The notes under the pieces are model-generated. The model was not told the origin of the DNA, ran no database searches, and was given only the letters and a program-made list of their open reading frames with translations. From the NCBI GenBank assembly GCA_001825115.1, contig MHUY01000039.1, positions 5,940-22,776 on the forward strand: a stretch of 16,837 nucleotides of DNA. The letters run 5' to 3'. Source of the stretch: Candidatus Yonathbacteria bacterium RIFOXYC2_FULL_47_9. Lineage in GTDB: Bacteria > Patescibacteriota > Minisyncoccia > Phycocordibacterales > UBA1550. Both the position numbers and the translations under genes were made by a program. Shown here one piece after another: positions 1-6,327 of this stretch (its first letter is position 1; every line of letters starts with the position of its first letter).

Positions 1-444
1 GCTATTCTAGAGAAAAACAAAAAAGAGGAACTTCTTTTTTCTGAGTGCTTCAAGACCAAAGCGGCTCTTCCTTTCGTTGAGCGGCTTGAGCTCGTGGGGC
101 GCGAAGTGGCGCGAGTGGTTGCCGAATACCAGCCCGTCGCCCTTTCTATTGAAAACCTCTTCATCGAGACCAACCAAAAGACCGCCATGCGCGTTGCAGA
201 GGTACGCGGGGCTATCCTGTACCAAGCGCGACTCTCAGGACTTGAAATCTATGAATACACACCTCTTCAGATCAAAGTTGCCACTACCGGATACGGCAAA
301 GCGACAAAAGAACAGGTGATGTCCATGGTTCGTCGCCTCGTTTCGGGTGCAGAAAACAAAAAGCAAGATGACGAAATGGACGCTATTGCTATAGGACTCA
401 CTCACTTTGCTTATGCACGTCCCCAAAATATGCTTAGTAAATAA
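1..444 (+). CDS. ruvC: Crossover junction endodeoxyribonuclease RuvC (5' end outside window)
   Basis: RuvC resolves Holliday junctions during recombination and repair, cutting two strands symmetrically as a dimer together with RuvAB. The reading frame is open from base 1 and gives 147 residues ending in TAA. Visible family features are SIENLF (second catalytic acidic residue, E51 of this fragment, equivalent to E. coli Glu66) and KQDDEMDAIAIGLTH, which carries the paired aspartates D124 and D127 with the same spacing as E. coli Asp138/Asp141. By comparison with E. coli RuvC only about 15 to 20 N-terminal residues, including the first catalytic Asp, lie before the window. The gene is followed by 231 bp without another gene and has no obvious terminator hairpin with a T-run. 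The family assignment is secure; the true start cannot be seen. Confidence 0.93.
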   Translation, partial: AILEKNKKEELLFSECFKTKAALPFVERLELVGREVARVVAEYQPVALSIENLFIETNQKTAMRVAEVRGAILYQARLSGLEIYEYTPLQIKVATTGYGKATKEQVMSMVRRLVSGAENKKQDDEMDAIAIGLTHFAYARPQNMLSK

Positions 445-477
445 GGGTTTTCTGGGGGCGTAACTGTTTTCCCCAAG

Positions 478-486
478 TTATCCACA
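478..486 (+). promoter_or_regulatory. Isolated perfect DnaA box
   Basis: TTATCCACA, the consensus DnaA 9-mer, lies 33 bp after the ruvC stop. It is far (about 5.6 kb) from the main cluster of boxes. A near relative (TTATATCCACA, two extra bases) occurs at 557-567. It could titrate DnaA or regulate the small downstream gene, or be a chance match. Confidence 0.4.
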
Positions 487-497
487 AGTGAGTGAGT

Positions 498-566
498 GTG
501 GTAAAAAATGTAATCATCTTTTACCACCGAGCGAGCGCAGTGGATATTGTACCCAGTTATATCCAC
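498..566. repeat. Two consecutive inverted repeats in the ruvC downstream gap
   Basis: The first repeat is GTGGTAAAA (498-506) facing TTTTACCAC (519-527) over a 12-nt loop. The second is GTGGATAT (540-547) facing ATATCCAC (559-566) over an 11-nt loop. Both start with GTGG and end with CCAC, and neither is followed by a T-run, so they are not classic terminators. They sit just upstream of the promoter at 585-613 and may be protein-binding sites or a structured 3' UTR of ruvC. Confidence 0.45.
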
Positions 567-584
567 ATGTCGTAGAAAAAAGGC

Positions 585-613
585 TTGCACGGTAAAAAAC
601 TTTCTGCTACAAC
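585..613 (+). promoter_or_regulatory. Sigma70-type promoter for the 55-aa acidic protein
   Basis: TTGCAC (585-590) is followed after 17 bp by TACAAC (608-613), preceded by TGC, an extended -10. Predicted transcription start is near 620, giving a leader of about 55 nt. The leader holds a perfect 12-bp palindrome AGGAATATTCCT (631-642) and no Shine-Dalgarno sequence. Confidence 0.6.
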
Positions 614-675
614 TATGTGAGTCTGGGTTGAGGAATATTCCTAGATAACTAATTTTAAATATAAAAAATAATATT

Positions 676-843
676 ATGGCAGATGAAGAGATCGAAGTAA
701 GTGAGGAAGTATTTACCGGTGGTGAGATCAGCCTTTCTGAGGATGCAATTGTTCTTGACGACGAGATTCTCCTCGACCTCGGCGGAGATGAGGATGACGA
801 TTCTACCGACTTCGGACTCAGTCCAAACAGCCTCGACGACTAG
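676..843 (+). CDS. Small hyperacidic protein, 55 aa, function unknown
   Basis: A short ORF of 55 residues from ATG 676 to TAG 843. I do not recognise the family. It holds 12 Asp and 9 Glu and not one Lys, Arg or His, so the net charge is about -21; an acidic run (GGDEDDDSTD) lies at residues 36-45 and the C-terminus is SLDD. There is no signal peptide or membrane segment. Reality as a gene is supported by a good extended -10 promoter at 585-613, by in-frame composition suited to a soluble acidic peptide, and by a dedicated strong terminator 9 bp after the stop. It stands alone between ruvC and the convergent tyrS. No Shine-Dalgarno precedes the ATG (AT-rich sequence only). An abundant soluble partner for a basic protein, or a nucleic-acid mimic, is possible but is only a guess from charge. 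Confidence 0.65.
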   Translation: MADEEIEVSEEVFTGGEISLSEDAIVLDDEILLDLGGDEDDDSTDFGLSPNSLDD

Positions 844-851
844 TTGAGCAT

Positions 852-888
852 AAAAAAACGCGCGGCCATTAGGTCGCGCGTTTTTTTT
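852..888. terminator. Bidirectional terminator between the 55-aa gene and tyrS
   Basis: Stem CGCGCG (859-864) with CGCGCG (875-880), extended inwards by three pairs (one G-T) to an ATTA loop. It is flanked by seven A (852-858) and eight T (881-888), so both strands give a hairpin with a U-run. It serves both convergent genes. Confidence 0.9.
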
Positions 889-892
889 ATGC

Positions 893-2080
893 CTAGATGA
901 TTTTTACAAAACGTCGCTTCCCTACTTTATAGATACCTGGCGTTGCAAGATCGAGATGATTGGTTATTTTTTCTTCGGCCCCACCCTCTCCTAAGCACTT
1001 TGCGGCTCCTTCATCTACAAGGCGACGCCAGTCGCTTTTTGAAGAAACAATTTCTGCACGAACCATAATTTCTGCAAAGGTCTCACTTTCTTTCATTTTG
1101 ATTTCCTCAATCTCGTCAGGAATTTCTTTTTTCTGAAACGTCGCGAGAAATGCTTCTCGGGCACGCAAAGATTCGTCTTTGTTGTAATATACCGAAACAA
1201 CCTCTTGCGCAAGATCAAGTTTCACATCGCGAGGATTTTCTCCACGTTTGAGTGCAGCCTCGAATTCATTTACGCTCTCCATAGGCACTCGTGTTGCGTA
1301 TATAAAATATTTCATAATGAGCTCGTCGCGGAGACTCATCACTTTACCAAACATATCATTTGCGGTGTCGGTAAGATTGATCGTATTGCCAAAACTTGAG
1401 CTCATCTTGCGGCCATCAAGCCCCTCGATCAAGTCGAGCATAATAATGTTTTGTGGTGCTTGCCCAAAACGCTCTTGGAGCTTGCGACCAGCAAGGATAT
1501 TGAACTTTTGATCAGTTCCCCCTATCTCAATATCCGCATGCACCGCAACGCTGTCATACCCTTGCATTAAAGGGTAAAGAAGTTCGCGGAGTGATACACG
1601 TTTACCAGCGTCTAGACGGCGCTTGATGTTCTCGCGGGCAATAAAATCTGAAAGAGAGAATGCGTCCGCATGCTCCCCTATTTCACGGTAGGTAAGCTTT
1701 TCAAGCCACTCAGAATTATGATGCTTCTCTACCTTACTCATATCAAGAATCTTTCCCGCTTGTTCGAAATAGGTAGCGAGATTTTGCTCGACTGCCTCGC
1801 GAGTCAACATAGGGCGTTCGCTCTCTTTATCGGAGGTATCACCGATGACACCCGTAAAATCACCGATAATAAACACAATCTGGTGCCCGAGATCCTGTAA
1901 TTCACGAAGTTTCCATATTGCGGTAGCGCGACCAAGATGAATATGGGGGCTCGTGGGGTCGATGCCAAACTTCACGCGTAGAGACGTCCCCGCAAGTAAT
2001 TTTGCGCGTAGTGCGTCCAAGTGAATAACTTCTGCAACCCCGCGGGTCAAAATCTCATTGATCTTTTGCTCGTCTTTCAT
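893..2080 (-). CDS. tyrS: Tyrosine--tRNA ligase
   Basis: Class I aminoacyl-tRNA synthetase that charges tRNA-Tyr in the cytoplasm; 395 residues, a normal length for the bacterial TyrRS subgroup related to TyrZ. The HIGH-type signature is PHIHLGR (45-51). GYDSVAVHADIEIGGTDQ (174-191) is the tyrosine-binding helix and loop. The second signature is KMSSSFGN (225-232), which carries Ser where most bacterial enzymes of this subgroup have the second Lys (KMSKS). The C-terminal 60 residues fit an S4-like RNA-binding domain. The start ATG at 2080 is preferred because the HIGH motif falls at the usual distance and an extended -10 lies 8 nt upstream. It is divergent from the PBP gene across 70 bp and convergent with the small acidic gene; stop codon TAG. 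Confidence 0.96.
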   Translation of the reverse strand: MKDEQKINEILTRGVAEVIHLDALRAKLLAGTSLRVKFGIDPTSPHIHLGRATAIWKLRELQDLGHQIVFIIGDFTGVIGDTSDKESERPMLTREAVEQNLATYFEQAGKILDMSKVEKHHNSEWLEKLTYREIGEHADAFSLSDFIARENIKRRLDAGKRVSLRELLYPLMQGYDSVAVHADIEIGGTDQKFNILAGRKLQERFGQAPQNIIMLDLIEGLDGRKMSSSFGNTINLTDTANDMFGKVMSLRDELIMKYFIYATRVPMESVNEFEAALKRGENPRDVKLDLAQEVVSVYYNKDESLRAREAFLATFQKKEIPDEIEEIKMKESETFAEIMVRAEIVSSKSDWRRLVDEGAAKCLGEGGAEEKITNHLDLATPGIYKVGKRRFVKII

Positions 2081-2083
2081 ATT

Positions 2084-2111
2084 TTGCTATTTTACCACAC
2101 CGTGTTACACT
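2084..2111 (+). promoter_or_regulatory. Candidate promoter for the PBP gene
   Basis: TTGCTA (2084-2089), 16-bp spacer, TACACT (2106-2111) preceded by TGT, an extended -10. It overlaps the tyrS extended -10 on the other strand, so the two divergent promoters would compete. An alternative weak -10, TATATT (2137-2142), lies 8 nt before the ATG. Confidence 0.45.
2089..2097 (-). promoter_or_regulatory. Candidate extended -10 promoter for tyrS (leaderless)
   Basis: Minus strand reads TGGTAAAAT, a TGn extended -10, ending exactly 8 nt before the tyrS ATG; the -35 region is poor. Transcription would start within about two bases of the ATG. A second -10 candidate, perfect TATAAT at 2135-2140 (-), would give a leader of about 48 nt. 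Confidence 0.45.
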
Positions 2112-2150
2112 CGCCTATCTAGTATTTTTGTTGTATTATATTTTAATCAT

Positions 2151-4682
2151 ATGGCAGAACACGCCCCAACTCGCCGCAAAAAGAAACACGGTTTCTTTCG
2201 TAAACATATTACCGCCGTCATTCTATTAGGTATAGCGGGTTTTTTCCTGGGTGCGGGGACCCTCCTTCTCTGGTCATCCTTCATTAAACTTCCTGATTTT
2301 AATTCATTTCAGGAGCGCAAAATCATTGAGTCGACTAAAATATACGACCGCACCGGCAAGATCCTTCTTTATGATGTGCACCAAAATATAAAACGCACCA
2401 TCGTACCTTTTGAGGAAATCTCTCCTTTGGTAAAGTCAGCGGCTGTTGCCATTGAAGACTCTCAGTTTTACTCGCACCCAGGGGTGAGTGTTCGGGGAAT
2501 TGCGCGCGCCGTACTCTATGGTGGCACACGCGGGGGCGGGTCGACCATCACCCAACAGGTTATTAAAAAAACATTACTCACTGACGAACGGCTTATTACC
2601 CGAAAAATAAAAGAGCTTATTCTTTCGTTCAAGCTTGAACAAACCTTTTCCAAAGACGAGATTCTTGCCCTCTACCTCAACGAAATCCCTTACGGAGGCA
2701 GTATTTATGGCATTGGTGAAGCAACTACGGCATTTTTTGGGATAACACCAAAAGAACTCACCTTAGCACAATCTGCATACCTCGCAGCAATCCCCAATGC
2801 TCCCACACGTCTTTCCCCGTATGGTAATAATCGCAACCTTCTTGATGAACGCAAAGATCTTGTTCTTAACAGAATGTATCAGCTTGGTTTCATTACGCAG
2901 AGCGAGTATGATTCTGCGCGTGCAGAAAAAGTAACCTTTCTTCCTAAGGAATCTCGTGGTATCAAGGCTCCTCATTTTGTGATGTGGATTCAGGAATACC
3001 TTGCTGAAAAATACGGAGAGCGTGCAATCGATGAAATTGGTTACCATGTAATCACTACCCTTGACTACGAACTTCAAAAGAAAGCCGAGGAGACAATCGA
3101 GCGCTTTAGCGCCGACACTGAAAAAAACTTCAACGCAAAAAACTTGGCGTTAGTGGCCGTCGATCCCAAGAACGGTCAAGTATTGGCTATGGTAGGGTCA
3201 CGTGACTACTTCGATGTAAAAAATGAAGGTAACTTTAATGTCGCCCTTGCCCATCGCCAACCAGGATCTACCTTTAAACCGTTTGTGTACGGAACCGCAT
3301 TTATGAAAGGCTACACACCAGAGACGACACTCTTTGATTTACCAACCAACTTTAGTACCAACTGCGATGCGCAAGGCAACCCTATTTCATCAAAGATCAA
3401 AAAGGAGGATTGTTACATGCCAGAGAATTATGATGGTAAATATCGTGGCCCCGTCTCTATGCGTGATGCATTAGCGCAATCATTAAATGTCCCTGCGGTT
3501 AAAACACTTTATCTTGCAGGACTGAATGATTCAATTACTATGGCAAAACGTATGGGAATTACGAGCCTCACTGACCCTGCACGCTATGGATTAACTCTTG
3601 TTCTCGGTGGTGGAGAAGTTTCACTTCTTGAACTTACGGGTGCGTATGGTGTTTTTGCAAATGATGGCACCAGAAATCCAACCCAATCAATCCTCCGTAT
3701 TGAAGATAAACAAGGACATATTATTGAGGAATTCAAAGAATCACCTGAGGAAGTACTTTCAAGTGATGTTGCCCGTAAAATATCTGACATTCTTTCTGAC
3801 AACAAAGCACGTACACCAGCATTTGGCGCTACATCAGCTCTTTATTTCCCTGGAAAAGACGTTGCGGTAAAAACGGGTACCACTAACGATTATCGTGATG
3901 TGTGGACCGTTGGCTACACCCCTAATATTGCCGTTGGTATGTGGGCAGGTAATAACGATAATACGCCAATGCAAAAAAATGTTGCAGGTATGATTATCGC
4001 CCCTATATGGCGCGCATTTATGGAGGAGGCAATTAAACTTACTCCTTCTGAAGAATTTATTGCTCCAGAAAAAGAGGATCTCTCCAGACTTCCTGCACCA
4101 CTTGCTGGTATATGGATGGGTGGAGAAAAATATGTTATTGATACTGCTTCAGGAAAACTCGCAACAGAAAATACTCCTATAGAAATGAGGAAGATTATTG
4201 TGGTACCTAATGTTCACACAATTCTTCATTGGGTAAACAAGAATAACCCACTTGGAACACCCCCTACAAACCCACAAAATGACTCCCAGTACGCGTTATG
4301 GGAAATACCTGTGCGCGCATGGGTAAACACTAAAAACATCCCTGAAGGCGATCGTAGTGGTATTCCAACCACACATGACACAACACACTCTCCAGAAGTA
4401 GCCCCTGTTCTTTTAGTGAGCGGTGTAGACTTTATGATTCCCCATAACTCAACCGACCCTATTACCTTCACGGTCACAAGTAGTGGACCTTATTCATTAA
4501 ATAATGTTGAGTTTTTTATTAACGGGAAGCTTGTTGAACAAAACACTCTAACACCTTTCTCTTTCTCGTTTACCCCTGAAGATATCGCAGACCTATCAAC
4601 AGAGAACGAAATTACACTTGTAGGGTACGATTCAATACTCAATAAAGGAATTTATTCCGCAAAACTATATATTCAGCAGTAG
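2151..4682 (+). CDS. Class A penicillin-binding protein (PBP1A-type glycosyltransferase/transpeptidase)
   Basis: Bifunctional peptidoglycan synthase anchored in the cytoplasmic membrane, 843 residues. A basic N-terminus (RRKKKH) precedes one membrane segment (about 20-41). The GT51 glycosyltransferase domain has EDSQFYSHPG with catalytic E102 and GGGSTITQQ at 128-136. The transpeptidase domain has STFK (S373 nucleophile, K376), SLN (444-446) and KTGT (574-577). A linker rich in Pro/Thr (about 700-755) leads to an Ig-like beta-sandwich (about 756-843; PVLLVSGVDFMIP and ITLVGYDS). ATG 2151 is chosen over the in-frame ATG at 2058 because the earlier start would add 31 residues that overlap tyrS and precede the expected basic/TM start. 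It ends in TAG followed in frame by three TAA codons. Confidence 0.95.
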   Translation: MAEHAPTRRKKKHGFFRKHITAVILLGIAGFFLGAGTLLLWSSFIKLPDFNSFQERKIIESTKIYDRTGKILLYDVHQNIKRTIVPFEEISPLVKSAAVAIEDSQFYSHPGVSVRGIARAVLYGGTRGGGSTITQQVIKKTLLTDERLITRKIKELILSFKLEQTFSKDEILALYLNEIPYGGSIYGIGEATTAFFGITPKELTLAQSAYLAAIPNAPTRLSPYGNNRNLLDERKDLVLNRMYQLGFITQSEYDSARAEKVTFLPKESRGIKAPHFVMWIQEYLAEKYGERAIDEIGYHVITTLDYELQKKAEETIERFSADTEKNFNAKNLALVAVDPKNGQVLAMVGSRDYFDVKNEGNFNVALAHRQPGSTFKPFVYGTAFMKGYTPETTLFDLPTNFSTNCDAQGNPISSKIKKEDCYMPENYDGKYRGPVSMRDALAQSLNVPAVKTLYLAGLNDSITMAKRMGITSLTDPARYGLTLVLGGGEVSLLELTGAYGVFANDGTRNPTQSILRIEDKQGHIIEEFKESPEEVLSSDVARKISDILSDNKARTPAFGATSALYFPGKDVAVKTGTTNDYRDVWTVGYTPNIAVGMWAGNNDNTPMQKNVAGMIIAPIWRAFMEEAIKLTPSEEFIAPEKEDLSRLPAPLAGIWMGGEKYVIDTASGKLATENTPIEMRKIIVVPNVHTILHWVNKNNPLGTPPTNPQNDSQYALWEIPVRAWVNTKNIPEGDRSGIPTTHDTTHSPEVAPVLLVSGVDFMIPHNSTDPITFTVTSSGPYSLNNVEFFINGKLVEQNTLTPFSFSFTPEDIADLSTENEITLVGYDSILNKGIYSAKLYIQQ

Positions 4683-4687
4683 TAATA

Positions 4688-4720
4688 ATAAAATTCGGAC
4701 ATGCGATGTCCGAATTTTAT
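4688..4720. terminator. Bidirectional terminator between the PBP gene and the DUF721 gene
   Basis: Perfect 15-bp inverted repeat (4688-4702 with 4706-4720) around a GCG loop; the core is TTCGGACAT / ATGTCCGAA with A- and T-rich outer ends. It begins 6 bp after the PBP stop and overlaps the stop codon of the converging gene (4717-4719). Confidence 0.88.
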
Positions 4721-4974
4721 TTAATATCTGAAATATGGGCGAGTCCGTTGATAGTATTAATATCTGCCAGTATTTCTTGTTTTTTAAGAAGTACCTCTGT
4801 TTTTATAATAGGGGGAACTTTGAGAAAAATTGTATTTTTTGAAACAGAGATTGTTGAAACAGGGATTGTAATACCAATTATTTTTTTAATACCGTCACAC
4901 GCAAGCTCTTTTTTTACTTTTTCAGTATTCGTGAGACTTTTAAACCGTGTAAGGAGTTGCTCAAGAGGTATCAT
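4717..4974 (-). CDS. DUF721/DciA-like protein, 85 aa
   Basis: 85 residues, start ATG 4974, stop TAA. The central pattern resembles the DUF721/DciA fold: a helix, a hydrophobic turn (KKIIGITIPVSTISV, about 30-44), a strand with a K-N-T-I-F-L-K-V pattern (about 46-53), a long helix (about 58-73) and the ending NGLAHISDIK. In other bacteria DUF721 genes often sit beside dnaN or recF, and DciA is a loader or partner of the DnaB replicative helicase. Here it follows dnaN by 7 bp on the same strand, so it is almost surely co-transcribed with it. There is no Shine-Dalgarno. It is shorter than typical DciA (100-160 residues). The family call rests on pattern and context only. Confidence 0.6.
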   Translation of the reverse strand: MIPLEQLLTRFKSLTNTEKVKKELACDGIKKIIGITIPVSTISVSKNTIFLKVPPIIKTEVLLKKQEILADINTINGLAHISDIK

Positions 4975-4981
4975 GATTATA

Positions 4982-6082
4982 TTATCTTGTGAGTGGCATA
5001 GTGAGATATGTGAATGAATTATCCCCTAATCCTCGAATAACTGCTGGTTTATCAGAACTATTAAACTCTAAAACAACACTATCTTTTTCAATAGCACCGA
5101 GGCAATCAAAAAGATGTTTACCATTTAAAGAAATTTCAACAGGATCACCTGAAAGTGTTGTAGTAAGATGTGATTCAGTATCCCCTACCTCTGTATTTTT
5201 TGTTGAAACGATACATGTTTTTTTAATAGGATCAATTTTTATAACTACTTTATTAAATTTATCTGAAAAAAGTGTTGATAGTTTAAGGGTATTTAATAAG
5301 TCTTGTTTTAAAATAACTACTTCTGTTGTGTGAGATTTAGGGAGAATTTGTTCGTAATCAGGATATACACCCTGTACAACCCGTGAGGTAATATAAACTG
5401 AATTCCCAGAACATGATATTTGGTTTTTAGTAATTAAAAAACTAATATCCTCAGTGGTTGACTCGAGTACGCGAACAATCTCAGTAATATTTTTTATAGG
5501 AATAATAACACCATGAGAAATAGTAACTCCTGATTGTTTTATCTTTTTTTCTGCGAGCCTGAATAAATCTGTTGAAGTAAATACCACCATATCAGCTATT
5601 TGATGTAGGTATACACTTGAGATCTCTGGTTTTATATCAGAAAGCGCTGCACTCATTAGAACACTTTTTGCACCTTGAATAAACTTCCCTGCTGACATAA
5701 TAAAACCTTCACCATCCTTAATTACAGGGATAGTAGGGAAATCATCAGGAAGAAAACCTTTTATGGTTAATGTTTTTGTTTTTGTGGTTATTGTACAAAG
5801 ACCTTTATCTGCTGAAATAGATATTTCTTGTTCATCAGGGATACTGGCAAGGGTGTTTGCAAGAAGTGATCCTGATAAGGCAATACTCCCTTCTTTTTTT
5901 ACATCAGCAGGAATATGAAACTCAACCCCTACTTCTAAGTTAGTAGCTCGGATAATAAGTGTTTTATGAGAAGCAGTAAGTAATATCGAATTAAGTATAG
6001 GTAAGGAAAGATTCTTCCCTGTTACCCTATCTGCATTAGCAACATATTTTTGAATTGATTCTCTGTTACAAGTTATGTGCAT
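4982..6082 (-). CDS. dnaN: DNA polymerase III subunit beta (sliding clamp)
   Basis: Ring-shaped dimeric clamp that holds DNA polymerase III on DNA. 366 residues, typical length, three repeated clamp domains. Visible hallmarks are the N-terminal MHITCNRESIQKYV, the LPILNSILL segment (27-35), GFLPDDFPTIP (about 108-118), VVFTSTDLFRLAE (domain 2) and the C-terminal YLTMPLTR (359-366), which matches the conserved YLxMPxR tail. It follows dnaA on the same strand after a 245-bp gap holding the likely oriC and precedes the DUF721 gene by 7 bp. A -10 candidate (TATAAT at 6122-6127) directly beside two DnaA boxes could give its own DnaA-sensitive promoter. The gene is clearly more AT-rich than tyrS or the secretion genes. 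Start ATG 6082 lacks a Shine-Dalgarno. Confidence 0.97.
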   Translation of the reverse strand: MHITCNRESIQKYVANADRVTGKNLSLPILNSILLTASHKTLIIRATNLEVGVEFHIPADVKKEGSIALSGSLLANTLASIPDEQEISISADKGLCTITTKTKTLTIKGFLPDDFPTIPVIKDGEGFIMSAGKFIQGAKSVLMSAALSDIKPEISSVYLHQIADMVVFTSTDLFRLAEKKIKQSGVTISHGVIIPIKNITEIVRVLESTTEDISFLITKNQISCSGNSVYITSRVVQGVYPDYEQILPKSHTTEVVILKQDLLNTLKLSTLFSDKFNKVVIKIDPIKKTCIVSTKNTEVGDTESHLTTTLSGDPVEISLNGKHLFDCLGAIEKDSVVLEFNSSDKPAVIRGLGDNSFTYLTMPLTR

Positions 6083-6327
6083 ATTGTTGTATTAATATTA
6101 TATATAAATCTTATTATTACTATTATACCTGTGGATTTGTGGATAACTTTTTTAAACCCTTATTTTTAAAACATAATTTCCATATATTTTATTCCATAAT
6201 ATGTGGATAACTATTCACAAAGTGTGGGTAAGATATTTTTGCTATACATAAACCAATTATTTAACCCTATCTTATCCACCTATATTTATTTAATTATCCA
6301 CAATTATTCCACACCATAATATACCCT
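6083..6327. other. oriC: Probable chromosomal replication origin (oriC), dnaA-dnaN spacer
   Basis: 245-bp very AT-rich gap. Perfect DnaA boxes: TGTGGATAA at 6138-6146 and 6202-6210, TTATCCACA at 6294-6302. Near matches: TGTGGATTT 6130-6138, TGTGGGTAA 6223-6231, TTATCCACC 6272-6280, and TTATTCCACA (one inserted base) 6304-6313. Boxes to the left of 6235 point one way and those to the right the other. Two almost pure A/T stretches (6083-6127 and 6147-6200) are candidate unwinding elements. Position between dnaA and dnaN is a classical origin location. Confidence 0.85.
6122..6146 (-). promoter_or_regulatory. Candidate dnaN promoter abutting two DnaA boxes
   Basis: Minus strand TATAAT at 6122-6127, 39 nt upstream of the dnaN ATG. 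The two overlapping DnaA boxes at 6130-6138 and 6138-6146 fill the spacer to the -35 region, so bound DnaA would cover the polymerase site. No good -35 is seen. Confidence 0.45.

Noticed and set aside
557..567. TTATATCCACA as a second DnaA box after ruvC
   Set aside because: Two inserted bases break the 9-mer; it is better explained as an arm of the local inverted repeat.
1205..1900. Plus-strand ORFs opposite tyrS
   Set aside because: They are antisense shadows of a well-supported synthetase gene.
2058..2150. Upstream in-frame start of the PBP gene adding 31 residues
   Set aside because: It overlaps tyrS and its promoter region; the MAEHAPTRRKKK start gives the normal basic end before the membrane helix.
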